Below, piece after piece: positions 1 through 9,649 of a stretch of DNA of 64,000 nt; the stretch's first letter is position 1, and every line of letters begins with the position of its first letter. Both the position numbers and the translations under genes were made by a program. This DNA is from an uncultured Lachnospiraceae bacterium. Its GTDB lineage: Bacteria; Bacillota; Clostridia; Lachnospirales; Lachnospiraceae. The stretch spans positions 1 to 64,000 of the forward strand of contig CANQTF010000001.1 of NCBI GenBank assembly GCA_947626745.1, in the 5' to 3' direction. The notes under the pieces are model-generated. The model saw nothing but the letters and a program-made list of their open reading frames with translations. It was not told the origin of the DNA and did no database searches.

Positions 1-77
1 AAGTTATGTTGAACCGCCGTATGCCGAACGGCATGTACGGTGGTGTGAGAGGGCGGAGAAAATCCGCCCTACTCGAT
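1..77 (+). mobile_element. 3' end of a group II intron (domains V and VI); remainder lies upstream of the window
   Basis: Domain V-like hairpin GAACCGCCGTATGCCGAACGGCATGTACGGTGGT (11-44), then domain VI-like GGGCGGA-gaaaa-TCCGCCC (51-69) and 3' tail TACTCGAT with an A about 7 nt from the end. Confidence 0.8.
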
Positions 78-121
78 AAGATATCCTGTATGTGAAACGG
101 TTATCAGGAGGCGTGTGGGAT

Positions 122-1831
122 ATGGCAGATCCCGTTATTTCTTTTCAGGATTACGGTTTTCAGTATATGGCGCAGGCGGCCCCTACGCTGTACAATATCG
201 ATCTTGACATTTATCCGGGCGAGAAAGTGCTGATCGCCGGCACGTCCGGAAGCGGCAAGAGCACTATCGGCAACTGCATCAACGGGCTGATCCCCTTCGC
301 CTATCCGGGGCAGAAGACAGGCAGACTGCTCGTGGGCGGCAAAGAGCCGGACAAGAGCAGCATCTTTGAACTCAGCCACACGGTCGGGACGGTCCTGCAG
401 GATACCGACGGACAGTTTATCGGGCTGACGGTCGGCGAGGATATCGCGTTCGCGCCGGAGAACAACTGTGTGCCGCAGGACGAGATGAAGGAGCTGGTAG
501 AGCGCGTGGCGAAGCTGGTGGATATCGATGATCATCTGCAGTATGCGCCGCACGAGCTGTCCGGCGGGCAGAAACAGAGGGTGAGCCTTGCGGGCGTCAT
601 GGTGGAGGACGTGAAGGCGCTCCTGTTCGATGAGCCTTTGGCGAATCTCGACCCGGCTGCGGGCCGGACGACGATCGAGCTGATCGACATGATCCATGAG
701 TACACGGGCGCGGCGATCATCATCATAGAGCACCGGCTGGAGGATGTGCTGTGGCGCAGCATGGACCGCATCGTGCTGATGGACGAGGGAAAGATCATAG
801 CGGATATGCCTACGTCGAAGCTGTTGGCGGGCCGTGCGCTTTTGGAGCACGGTATCAGGGAACCGCTTTACCTGACGGCGCTCCGGTACGCGGGCGTGGA
901 GATCGGCGAAGAGATGCACCCGGAGCATGTGGACAGTCTGCTGCTGACGGAAGGACAAAAGGAGAAGGTGCGCGGCTGGTACGAGTCGCAGAGATCGCAG
1001 GTGGGCCGTGCGGACACGGGAGAGGAACTGCTGCGGGTGGAGCATCTGGATTTCGGCTATACGCCTGAAAAACGGACGCTGCAGGACGTAAGTTTTACGA
1101 TACATAAGGGAGAGATGGTCAGCGTCGTCGGGCGCAACGGCGCCGGCAAGAGCACGCTGGCAAAGCTGATCTGCGGGTTTGAGCACCCGCTCTCGGGCGG
1201 TATCTATATGGATGGCAGGGATCTGTCGGGCGACACGATCAAAGAGCGGGCGGCACACATCGGCTATGTGATGCAGAACCCGAATCAGATGATCTCCAAA
1301 CCGATGATATGGGACGAGGTGGAGATGGCGCTGGTGCAGAGCGGTATGCCGAAGGAGGAGCGCAGGGCAAGGGTCGAGGAGACCCTGCATGTGTGCGGCC
1401 TGTATCCGTTCCGGCACTGGCCGGTATCCGCATTGTCCTTCGGCCAGAAGAAGCGCGTGACGATAGCCAGCATTCTGGTACAGCGGCCGCAGATGATCAT
1501 ACTGGACGAGCCGACGGCCGGGCAGGATTACCGCCACTACACGGAGATCATGGATTTCCTGAAAGAGCTGAACGGGCAGGGCTACACGATACTGATGATC
1601 ACGCACGACATGCATCTGATGCTGGAGTACACGCCGCGGGCTATCGTGTTCAGCGAGGGAAAGCTGCTTGCCGACACGACGGCGGCTCATGTGCTGAACG
1701 ATCCGGAGCTGGTGCGTGCGGCGAACCTGAAGGAGACGAGTCTGTATACGCTCAGTATGGCGTGCGGCATTGAAGACCCGCAGACCTTCACGGAGTGTTT
1801 TATCGGATATGAACGGAAGGAGGGGCGCTAG
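122..1831 (+). CDS. ECF transporter energizing protein, two fused ABC ATPase domains (YkoD/EcfA-like)
   Basis: Two Walker A motifs (GTSGSGKST, GRNGAGKST) and ABC signatures (LSGGQ, LSFGQ). ATG at 122 has AGGAGG upstream; the ORF-track start at 92 is probably too long. Confidence 0.9.
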   Translation: MADPVISFQDYGFQYMAQAAPTLYNIDLDIYPGEKVLIAGTSGSGKSTIGNCINGLIPFAYPGQKTGRLLVGGKEPDKSSIFELSHTVGTVLQDTDGQFIGLTVGEDIAFAPENNCVPQDEMKELVERVAKLVDIDDHLQYAPHELSGGQKQRVSLAGVMVEDVKALLFDEPLANLDPAAGRTTIELIDMIHEYTGAAIIIIEHRLEDVLWRSMDRIVLMDEGKIIADMPTSKLLAGRALLEHGIREPLYLTALRYAGVEIGEEMHPEHVDSLLLTEGQKEKVRGWYESQRSQVGRADTGEELLRVEHLDFGYTPEKRTLQDVSFTIHKGEMVSVVGRNGAGKSTLAKLICGFEHPLSGGIYMDGRDLSGDTIKERAAHIGYVMQNPNQMISKPMIWDEVEMALVQSGMPKEERRARVEETLHVCGLYPFRHWPVSALSFGQKKRVTIASILVQRPQMIILDEPTAGQDYRHYTEIMDFLKELNGQGYTILMITHDMHLMLEYTPRAIVFSEGKLLADTTAAHVLNDPELVRAANLKETSLYTLSMACGIEDPQTFTECFIGYERKEGR

Positions 1832-2665
1832 ATGGCACGGATCGCGATCTTAAGTTACATTAAGCGGGACAGCCTTGTGCATGCGCTGACGGGCAAGACG
1901 AAGCTGATCTTTTTTATCGCATGGAGCGTCGCCGCCATGGTGACCTATGACACCAGAGTGCTGGTGTGCATGCTGCTTTTCAGCCTTGTGATCTTTAAGA
2001 CCAGCAGGATCAGGTGGAAGGATATCAGCTTTGTGCTCGTTCTGGCGGCGGTCTTCCTTCTGATGAACAATCTGTTCGTGTACCTGTTCTCGCCGGAATA
2101 CGGCGTGGGGCTGTACGGGAGCAGGACGGTCGTATTCACGATCGCCGGGCCTTACACCATCACGCTGCAGCAGTTGTTTTATCACCTGAACATGACGATG
2201 AAGGTGGTGTGCGTCGTGCCGGTGGCGCTCCTGTTCATCGCCTGTACCGACCCGAGCGAATTCGCTTCCTCGCTGGCAAGCATCGGGGTCAGCTATCGCA
2301 TCGGCTACTCGGTCAGCCTGGCGCTGCGCTATATCCCCGACATACAGCGGGAGTACCACAATATCAGTCAGGCGCAGCAGGCGCGGGGGATCGATCTGTC
2401 CGGCAAGGATAAGCTGTTCACCAGAATGAAGAATTCGGTAGCGATCCTGCTGCCGCTCGTGCTGTCCAGCCTAAACCGTATCGAGACGGTCAGCAACGCT
2501 ATGGAGCTGCGGGGATTCGGCAGGAATCAGAAGAGGACATGGTACAATCTGCGCAGGATGCAGAAGAATGACTGGATCGTAACGATCCTTGCGGCTGCGA
2601 TCCTCGCGGCGGATCTGATCGTGACTTTCTGGGACGGCAGCAGATACTACAATCCTTTTGTATAG
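1832..2665 (+). CDS. ECF transporter transmembrane T component (EcfT/CbiQ family)
   Basis: Hydrophobic protein directly after the ATPase gene; EcfT-like motifs (SLALRYIPDIQREYHNISQAQQARG, AMELRGFG). Confidence 0.88.
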   Translation: MARIAILSYIKRDSLVHALTGKTKLIFFIAWSVAAMVTYDTRVLVCMLLFSLVIFKTSRIRWKDISFVLVLAAVFLLMNNLFVYLFSPEYGVGLYGSRTVVFTIAGPYTITLQQLFYHLNMTMKVVCVVPVALLFIACTDPSEFASSLASIGVSYRIGYSVSLALRYIPDIQREYHNISQAQQARGIDLSGKDKLFTRMKNSVAILLPLVLSSLNRIETVSNAMELRGFGRNQKRTWYNLRRMQKNDWIVTILAAAILAADLIVTFWDGSRYYNPFV

Positions 2666-2692
2666 AACGAGGCGGATAAGGAAGACGGAACG

Positions 2693-3625
2693 ATGGAAAA
2701 GAAGCGCAGACTGTTGGTGATAGGCGGGAGTTATTTCTACGGGCGGGTGTTCGTCATGGAGGCCGCTCGGGAGGAAAACAACTGTGATATCACCGTTTTG
2801 AACCGCGGGACATATTCCATGGAAGAGTTCGGCGCAACACAGATCAAGGGCGACAGACATGACGGGAGCACGTTCGCGGCGTGTGCGGGAGCGTATGATG
2901 CGGTCATCGATTTCTGCGCATACCGGGAAGGCGACGTCAGATCTGCTGTGGAGGGGCTTCACGGAAAGATCGGACAGTATATCCTGATCAGCACGGTAGA
3001 CGTGTACGAGCGCGGCAGCGGTATCGTGAAGACGGAGGATCACGCGCTGGAGGAGAGAAGGTTTGGCGGGGAGGCCGGCGATTATATAGCCGGCAAGGTC
3101 GCGTTGGAGAAAGAACTGCGCAGCGTGTGCGAAGAGAGGAAGATACCGTACACCGTCCTGCGGCCGGCGATCCTGTACGGCCCGTACAATTACGCGCCGC
3201 GGGAGTCCGCCTATATCCGGATGATGCTGGCGGATCACGTGCTGCCCCGTTTTACGGACGCGGACGGCAGATTTCAGTTCGTCTATGTGAAGGACGCGGC
3301 ACACGCAGTCCTGTCGGCGCTCGGTAACGAGAAAGCGTACGGACAGGCGTACAATCTGTGTCAGGACGAAGAGGTGACCTACGACGGCTTTTTTGACAGA
3401 CTGAAAGAGGCGGCCGGACCGGAAGTCACCGAGAGGCTGCAGGTGGTGCCGCTCACGGTGGAACAGGCGGTAAGGGCGCAGATCCCGGTGCCTTTTCCGG
3501 CCACGAAGGCGGAGACGGAGCTGTGCTCCAACGAGAAGGGCAAGCGGGAGCTCGGCATCACATACACGGACTTCGCGGAGGGCATCGGCAGGACTTACAG
3601 GGCGTTCAAGCAGGTATACGCATAA
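2693..3625 (+). CDS. NAD-dependent epimerase/dehydratase (extended SDR) family protein
   Basis: N-terminal nucleotide-binding region LLVIGGSYFYGRVFV, ISTVDVY, and RPAILYGPYNY motif. Confidence 0.8.
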   Translation: MEKKRRLLVIGGSYFYGRVFVMEAAREENNCDITVLNRGTYSMEEFGATQIKGDRHDGSTFAACAGAYDAVIDFCAYREGDVRSAVEGLHGKIGQYILISTVDVYERGSGIVKTEDHALEERRFGGEAGDYIAGKVALEKELRSVCEERKIPYTVLRPAILYGPYNYAPRESAYIRMMLADHVLPRFTDADGRFQFVYVKDAAHAVLSALGNEKAYGQAYNLCQDEEVTYDGFFDRLKEAAGPEVTERLQVVPLTVEQAVRAQIPVPFPATKAETELCSNEKGKRELGITYTDFAEGIGRTYRAFKQVYA

Positions 3626-3646
3626 GGGACGGAGAGGGAGACAGTT

Positions 3647-3868
3647 ATGACATTGGATCAGGTGGCGATCGGCGAGGAAGTAAGGATCACAAAGGTGGGC
3701 GGAGAGGGTGAGCTCCGCTGCCGTCTGCTGGATATGGGGCTGATCCCCAAGACGGCGGTGCGGGTGCAGAAGGTCGCGCCCATGGGAGATCCCATTGAGA
3801 TACATCTGCGGGGTTATGAGCTGACGATCCGCAGGGAAGATGCGGGCAAGATAGAGGTAGAACGGTAA
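3647..3868 (+). CDS. feoA: FeoA family ferrous iron transport protein
   Basis: 73-aa SH3-like FeoA pattern (CRLLDMGLIPKTAVRVQKVAPMGDPIEIHLRGYELTIR) next to feoB. Confidence 0.92.
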   Translation: MTLDQVAIGEEVRITKVGGEGELRCRLLDMGLIPKTAVRVQKVAPMGDPIEIHLRGYELTIRREDAGKIEVER

Positions 3869-3895
3869 ATATACGGCACGGAGAAGGGACTCGAT

Positions 3896-5908
3896 ATGAT
3901 ATACGCACTGGCGGGCAATCAAAATTGCGGCAAGACGACACTTTTTAATCAACTGACGGGCTCCAATCAGCATGTGGGGAATTTTCCCGGCGTGACGGTG
4001 GATTCCAAGCTGGGAGAGATACGCGGGGAAAAGGGGGACGCCGTGGTGGACCTGCCCGGCATCTACTCGATCCGCCCGTACACGAACGAGGAGCTGGTGA
4101 CAAGAAGGTTTCTTTTGAAGGAGCATCCTGACGGTATCATCAACATTGTGGACGCCACCAACATCGAGCGCAATCTGTATCTGACGCTGCAGCTTCTGGA
4201 GATGCATATCCCTATGGTCCTTGCGCTGAACATGATGGATGAGGTGCGCGGCAACGGCGGCACGATCGATATCGCCAAGATGGAGGAGGCGCTCGGTATC
4301 CCGGTGGTAGCGATCAGCGCGGTCAAGAATGAGGGCATCGAGGATCTGATCCACGCGATCAGGGAAGTGTCGTCGCGGCATATCTATCCGAAGGTGACGG
4401 ATTTCTGCGAGAAGGGCGCCGTACACAGATGTATCCACGCGGTCAGTCATCAGGTGGAGGATCATGCGGAGAGCATCGGCATCTCTCCGCGGTTCGCGGC
4501 GACCAAAATCGTGGAGGGCGACACGGATATCGTGGAGAGTCTGCATCTTTCGGACAACGAGCTGGAACTGATAGAGCACAGCATCGTCGAGATGGAGAGG
4601 GACAGCGAGATGGACCGCAACGCCGCGCTGGCGGATATGCGGTATGCTTTTATAGAGAAGGTCTGCGCGCAGGCGGTCATCAAGTGCAGGGAGAGCAGGG
4701 AACATATCAGGAGCGCGCGTATCGACAGCGTGCTGACCAACAAATATCTGGCGATCCCGTCTTTTCTGGCGATCATGCTTTTGGTATTCTGGCTGACCTT
4801 CGGGGTGATCGGCACCTTCCTGAGCGATCTGCTGAGCATGGGGATCGACAGGCTGGCCGGCGTGACCGAGCGGGCGCTCACCGCTTACGGCATCAATCCT
4901 GTGGTGGAGAGTCTGGTGATAGACGGTATCTTCACGGGTGTCGGCAGCGTGCTGAGCTTCCTGCCGATCATCGTCGTGCTGTTCTTCTTCCTGTCTATTC
5001 TGGAGGATTCCGGCTATATGGCGCGGATCGCCTTCGTGATGGACAGACCCCTGCGTAAGATAGGCCTGTCAGGCAAAAGCTTCGTCTCCATGCTGATCGG
5101 CTTCGGCTGCAGCGTGCCGGCGGTCATGTCCACCAGAACGCTCTCCTCCGAGCGCGATAAGCGGATGACGATCATGCTGATCCCGTTTATAAGCTGTTCC
5201 GCCAAGATACCCATTTATGCGCTGTTTGCGGCGGCCTTTTTCAGAAAATATCAGGCGCTTGTCATGATCGGCCTGTATGTGCTGGGGATCGCGGCCGGCA
5301 TCGTCAGCGCCGTGGCGCTGCGCGGCACGCTCTTTAGAGGAAAACCCATGCCCTTTGTGATGGAGCTCCCCAATTACCGCTTTCCGTCGGCCAAAAGCGT
5401 GGCGCTTCTGATGTGGGATAAAGCCAAGGATTTTATACAGCGCGCATTTACCGTCATCTTTATCGCAACGCTCATCATTTGGTTCCTGCAGACCTTCGAC
5501 ACGAGGCTGAACGTGGTGACCGATTCCGGTGCGAGTCTGCTCGCCATGATCGGCAAACTGATCGCGCCGCTGTTCACGCCTCTGGGCTTCAACGATTGGC
5601 GGGCGGCGACGGCGCTGATCAGCGGCTTCACCGCAAAGGAGGCGGTCGTCAGCACCCTGAGCGTACTGACGGGGACGGGCATGTCCAATCTGGGCGGGGC
5701 GCTCGGCAGTGTCTTCACGACGCCGCTTGCGGCGGCCAGCTATCTGGTGTTCACGCTGTTGTATACGCCTTGCGTGGCGGCGGTGGCGACGATCCGGCGG
5801 GAGATCGGTTCCGCATGGAAGACGCTGGGGATCGTGTGCATGCAGTGCGGTGTGGCATGGCTGGCGGCATTTGCGTTTTATCAGATCGCATGTCTGATCG
5901 CACGATAA
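3896..5908 (+). CDS. feoB: Ferrous iron transport protein B
   Basis: N-terminal G domain (GNQNCGKTTLFNQLTGSNQHVGNFPGVTV, DLPGIYS) and Gate/Nucleoside-recognition-like membrane domain. Confidence 0.97.
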   Translation: MIYALAGNQNCGKTTLFNQLTGSNQHVGNFPGVTVDSKLGEIRGEKGDAVVDLPGIYSIRPYTNEELVTRRFLLKEHPDGIINIVDATNIERNLYLTLQLLEMHIPMVLALNMMDEVRGNGGTIDIAKMEEALGIPVVAISAVKNEGIEDLIHAIREVSSRHIYPKVTDFCEKGAVHRCIHAVSHQVEDHAESIGISPRFAATKIVEGDTDIVESLHLSDNELELIEHSIVEMERDSEMDRNAALADMRYAFIEKVCAQAVIKCRESREHIRSARIDSVLTNKYLAIPSFLAIMLLVFWLTFGVIGTFLSDLLSMGIDRLAGVTERALTAYGINPVVESLVIDGIFTGVGSVLSFLPIIVVLFFFLSILEDSGYMARIAFVMDRPLRKIGLSGKSFVSMLIGFGCSVPAVMSTRTLSSERDKRMTIMLIPFISCSAKIPIYALFAAAFFRKYQALVMIGLYVLGIAAGIVSAVALRGTLFRGKPMPFVMELPNYRFPSAKSVALLMWDKAKDFIQRAFTVIFIATLIIWFLQTFDTRLNVVTDSGASLLAMIGKLIAPLFTPLGFNDWRAATALISGFTAKEAVVSTLSVLTGTGMSNLGGALGSVFTTPLAAASYLVFTLLYTPCVAAVATIRREIGSAWKTLGIVCMQCGVAWLAAFAFYQIACLIAR

Positions 5909-5915
5909 TTTGTGC

Positions 5916-5967
5916 TTGCATTTTTTCCGGCTATGTATTATGATTTTTGATAAAGGAAAACGTTTTC
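5916..5967 (+). promoter_or_regulatory. Candidate promoter (TTGCAT-17-TATGAT) with downstream palindromic operator GAAAACGTTTTC (5956-5967)
   Basis: -35 5916-5921, -10 5939-5944, 17-bp spacer; 12-bp perfect palindrome centred on CG, LacI/CcpA-family-like. Confidence 0.55.
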
Positions 5968-6031
5968 TTTACGCCGGAGGGCGTGAGGAGACAGAGGACG
6001 GAAACGGTTTTGTTTCGGATGGGAGAAGGGA

Positions 6032-7792
6032 ATGGATTTTAACGCGGTATATCACAGGGCAAACGACAATTACTGCTACCCGTTGGACGAGGAGCAGCTT
6101 GTCATCAACATTAAGACGGGATACGATGTGCGGTATGTCAATCTGGTGCAGGGCGACCCTTTTATGGCCGGCATCCTGGGCGGCGGCGAGAACTGGAGCG
6201 GAGAGTGTATCAATATCCCCTTCAAGAAGCGGTTAAAGAACCAGCTCTGGTGGACGACCACGATCAAGCCTGAGTTCAAGCGGTTGAAATATTATTTTGA
6301 ACTGCAGACGGAGGACGAAAAATGGTTTTATTTCGAGGACGGTTTCGTGTCGGAAGCGCAGATGCAGCTTGCGGGAAGGAGCCGCCAATGCTTTGTGTTC
6401 CCGTGGATGAACCCCGCGGACATTCCCGTGACGCCTTCGTGGGTGAACGAAACGATCTGGTATCAGATCTTCCCCGAGAGATTCTGCAACGGGGATCCGT
6501 CCAACGATCCGGAGGGGACGCTGCCGTGGAGAAACGCGGGCTCTGTGACAAATCAGGAGTTTTTCGGCGGAGATCTGCAGGGCATCATCAATAAGCTGGA
6601 CTATATCAAGGGTCTGGGCGTGTCGGGGCTGTACCTGACGCCGATCAACGAGGCGCCCTCGTCCCATAAGTACGATACGACGGATTACACGAAGATCGAT
6701 CCGCACTTCGGTACGGAGGAGACGATGATCGCGCTCGTGCGTGAGGCGCACGCCAGAGGGATCCGCGTGATGTTAGACGGCGTGTTCAACCACTGCGGGC
6801 CTGATTTCGCGCCGTGGCTGGATGTGCAGGAGAAAGGGCCGCAGTCGGCATACTGGGACTGGTTTATGGTCAATGAGTGGCCTTTTCGGGAGGACGGCGG
6901 CTGCGCGCGGGCGAAGCAGTACTATACGTTCGCGTTCTTTGACCGGATGCCGAAGTTAAATACGAACAATCCCAAGGTGCGGGAATATCTGATCGGCGTC
7001 TGCGAGAACTGGGTGAAGAACTATGACGTGGACGGTATCCGTCTCGACGTGGCAAACGAGATATCCCATACGCTGTGCAAGGAGCTTCGCACGCACCTGA
7101 AAGCGATCAAGCCCGATATCTATATACTGGGAGAGATATGGCATGACGCGATGCCGTGGCTTAGGGGAGACGAGTTCGACGCGGTCATGAACTATCCGTT
7201 AGGGGAGAGCATCAAGGATTTCTGGATCGACAAGAGCCTGACGAACGAGGACTTCGAGTTCACGATCAACCGCTGCTACACGGGCTACATGCAGCAGACC
7301 AACGACGTGCTGTTCAATCTGTTGGATTCCCATGACACGCAGAGGCTTAGGAGCGACGTGAAGAATCTGGATGAATATTTCCAGCAGCTTGCGGTGCTGT
7401 TCACCATGCCGGGTTCACCGTGCATCTATTACGGGACGGAGATCGCCATGGAGGGCGGACACGATCCGGACTGCAGACGTTGCATGCCGTGGGCGGATAT
7501 CGACGGCGGCGTATACGACGAGCGCATTCAGATCGTGAGGAGTCTGCTGCATCTGCGCCGGGAAGAGCCGCTTCTCAGAAGCCGCAACTTCCATTTCCCG
7601 AACAGGATCAACAGACCGCGGGTGATCGAGTTCAACAAGATCGGCTGGCTGGACAATTATGTGGAGGTCATCATCAACTGCGAAGAGGAGGACGTGGAGA
7701 TCCCGAGAGAGGGAGAGATCCTGTTCTCCAGACATTATATCGATACCACCCTTCTGCGCAACGGCATCCTGATCCGGAAGATCCGCGGCTGA
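6032..7792 (+). CDS. Glycoside hydrolase family 13 (neopullulanase/maltogenic amylase-like)
   Basis: GH13 motifs: DGVFNHCG, DGIRLDVANE, ILGEIWHD, NLLDSHDTQR. Confidence 0.93.
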   Translation: MDFNAVYHRANDNYCYPLDEEQLVINIKTGYDVRYVNLVQGDPFMAGILGGGENWSGECINIPFKKRLKNQLWWTTTIKPEFKRLKYYFELQTEDEKWFYFEDGFVSEAQMQLAGRSRQCFVFPWMNPADIPVTPSWVNETIWYQIFPERFCNGDPSNDPEGTLPWRNAGSVTNQEFFGGDLQGIINKLDYIKGLGVSGLYLTPINEAPSSHKYDTTDYTKIDPHFGTEETMIALVREAHARGIRVMLDGVFNHCGPDFAPWLDVQEKGPQSAYWDWFMVNEWPFREDGGCARAKQYYTFAFFDRMPKLNTNNPKVREYLIGVCENWVKNYDVDGIRLDVANEISHTLCKELRTHLKAIKPDIYILGEIWHDAMPWLRGDEFDAVMNYPLGESIKDFWIDKSLTNEDFEFTINRCYTGYMQQTNDVLFNLLDSHDTQRLRSDVKNLDEYFQQLAVLFTMPGSPCIYYGTEIAMEGGHDPDCRRCMPWADIDGGVYDERIQIVRSLLHLRREEPLLRSRNFHFPNRINRPRVIEFNKIGWLDNYVEVIINCEEEDVEIPREGEILFSRHYIDTTLLRNGILIRKIRG

Positions 7793-7903
7793 CCGCAGAC
7801 AGGGACGGGAATCATTGGAAGCTCCGCGCTGTGCGTCCGGCTTTGAAAAAGGCAGGATTCAATTATCAGCACGCGAAAATGTGAAATTGTTTGTATTTAG
7901 CTA

Positions 7904-7932
7904 TTGAAAGGGGAATCTGTCTGCGATACAAT
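7904..7932 (+). promoter_or_regulatory. Promoter of the AbiE operon
   Basis: TTGAAA (7904-7909), 17-bp spacer, TACAAT (7927-7932). Confidence 0.6.
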
Positions 7933-7934
7933 AA

Positions 7935-8585
7935 ATGCACACAAAAACGCAAAACAGCGTGCGGAAAGTTGGTGTTCGCTTGAATCTAAAGGAGATTGCT
8001 CAAAATGTGCTCAAGAGCAACGGCGGAATTGCTAAAACCGCCGACTTTGTTGCGGCAGGCATAAAAAAATATGATGTGGCGGTGCTGTGCAAGGAAGGCT
8101 TTCTCGAACGTGTTCGGCGTGGGGTGTACCAAATGCCGGGCAACGATCAAATAACAGAGGAACAATTGCTCCGCGAACTTCTGCCGCAGGGAATCGTTTG
8201 CGTGGAGTCCGCACTGTTTCATTACGGATACAATGATTTTGCGCCTCGAGCTTGGTCTATTGCCGTACCGAGAACGGCCTCCAGGGCAGTTGGAAATATC
8301 GTGGAATTTCCGGTCAGAGCTTATTACATTCAAAAGGAGCATTTCCCAATCGGGAAGACCATTGAAGACTTCAACGGTGTAATGCTTCCTGTGTATGACC
8401 GTGAGCGTACAATATGTGATTGCTTTAAGTACCGCACAAAACTTGACAGCGAAACTTTTAATAAAGCAATCAACGCTTACGCCGCAGATGAAAATAAAAA
8501 TCTTGCCAATCTTTCTAAATATGCAAAAGAGATGAAGCTATATGCAAAGGTTATGGATTTGATGGAGGTATTGCTCAATGGCTGA
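7935..8585 (+). CDS. abiEi: AbiEi-type antitoxin/transcriptional regulator (type IV TA)
   Basis: N-terminal wHTH 'NGGIAKTADFVAAGIKKYDVAVLCKEGFLERVRRGVYQM' typical of AbiEi. Overlaps the downstream AbiEii. True start is probably internal (for example TTG near 7980) because the ORF begins next to the -10 box. Confidence 0.88.
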   Translation: MHTKTQNSVRKVGVRLNLKEIAQNVLKSNGGIAKTADFVAAGIKKYDVAVLCKEGFLERVRRGVYQMPGNDQITEEQLLRELLPQGIVCVESALFHYGYNDFAPRAWSIAVPRTASRAVGNIVEFPVRAYYIQKEHFPIGKTIEDFNGVMLPVYDRERTICDCFKYRTKLDSETFNKAINAYAADENKNLANLSKYAKEMKLYAKVMDLMEVLLNG

Positions 8586-9474
8586 TATTGCTGCATCCGT
8601 GCTTGCAAGATTAAAAAACAAAGCTGCGGAGAGCGGCAGAAGCTATCAGTTATGCTTACAGCTTTTTTGTCAGGAAGAGTTCCTTCGCAGACTGGAAAAA
8701 TCGAAGTATGCGGAAAATCTTGTGTTAAAAGGCGGACTGTTCATTTACTCCATCACCGACTTTGATAGCCGTGTAACGGTGGATGTAGATTTTCTTCTTC
8801 GAGAAATACCCAATACACCCGAACAGTTGAAGCCCGTGTTGGAGAAAATTATCAGCACGCCTACTGGCAATGATTTTATTACCTTTGAAATTAAAAATAT
8901 TGCACCTATCGCCGTTGCAAAGAAATACGCCGGTATCGGTGCGTCTCTTGTGGCACGAATCAAGAACACAAAAACACCGTTCAGTATTGACTTTGGCGTA
9001 GGCGATGTCATTGTCCCGAAACAGGAAAAGCGAAAAATTCCTACTCAGCTTGAAAATTTTATTGCACCAACGGTAAATACCTATTCTCTTGAAACAACGA
9101 TTGCCGAAAAAGTTGATGCTATTCTTAGCCTGATGGAGTTTTCCAGTAGGATGAAAGACTACTACGACATCTATTATCTTGCAAACAAGTTTAACTTTGA
9201 CGGAACAACGCTTACAGAAGCATTGAGAAAGACCTTTGAAAACCGTAGACACATCTTTACTATAGAGCAGTTTGAACAGGTTATGACTTTTGACGGTGAT
9301 GATGCGATGCAAAAGAAATGGAAAGCGTTTTGCCGAAAGATTGATACAAAAACCGATGATTACAGTACTGTGCTGAGAACGATAAAAACTTTTCTTATGA
9401 AGCCTTTTACGGCGGCAATTGAAAGCAAAGAATTTGCCGAACAATGGTCGGCACAAAATACAGAGTGGATGTAA
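8578..9474 (+). CDS. abiEii: AbiEii-type nucleotidyltransferase toxin (type IV TA)
   Basis: 'LVLKGGLFIYSITDFDSRVTVDVDFLL' nucleotidyltransferase motif (GG...DxD) and 'FSRMKDYYDIYYL'-type motif; translationally coupled to AbiEi. Confidence 0.9.
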   Translation: MADIAASVLARLKNKAAESGRSYQLCLQLFCQEEFLRRLEKSKYAENLVLKGGLFIYSITDFDSRVTVDVDFLLREIPNTPEQLKPVLEKIISTPTGNDFITFEIKNIAPIAVAKKYAGIGASLVARIKNTKTPFSIDFGVGDVIVPKQEKRKIPTQLENFIAPTVNTYSLETTIAEKVDAILSLMEFSSRMKDYYDIYYLANKFNFDGTTLTEALRKTFENRRHIFTIEQFEQVMTFDGDDAMQKKWKAFCRKIDTKTDDYSTVLRTIKTFLMKPFTAAIESKEFAEQWSAQNTEWM

Positions 9475-9649
9475 AGGAGAAAGTATTCACGCTTTCAATG
9501 TTAGTGAGCGTGATTATGGTATCATAGACGCAGATTCAGAAATCATCGTTCCTCTCCCAACCAATGGTTGAATTTGATCATTCTACTTACGGTTCGTGTA
9601 CAGAAACAGATAAAGCTGGTAAAGTGCAGCATGAAAGGAGGCATATGCA

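Noticed and set aside
2471-4705. 744-aa minus-strand ORF, and similar long antisense ORFs (104..1690, 12302..13522, 33672..35813, 60320..62212)
   Set aside because: Antisense to well-recognised genes; Arg/His/Leu-rich low-information translations typical of GC-rich shadow ORFs.
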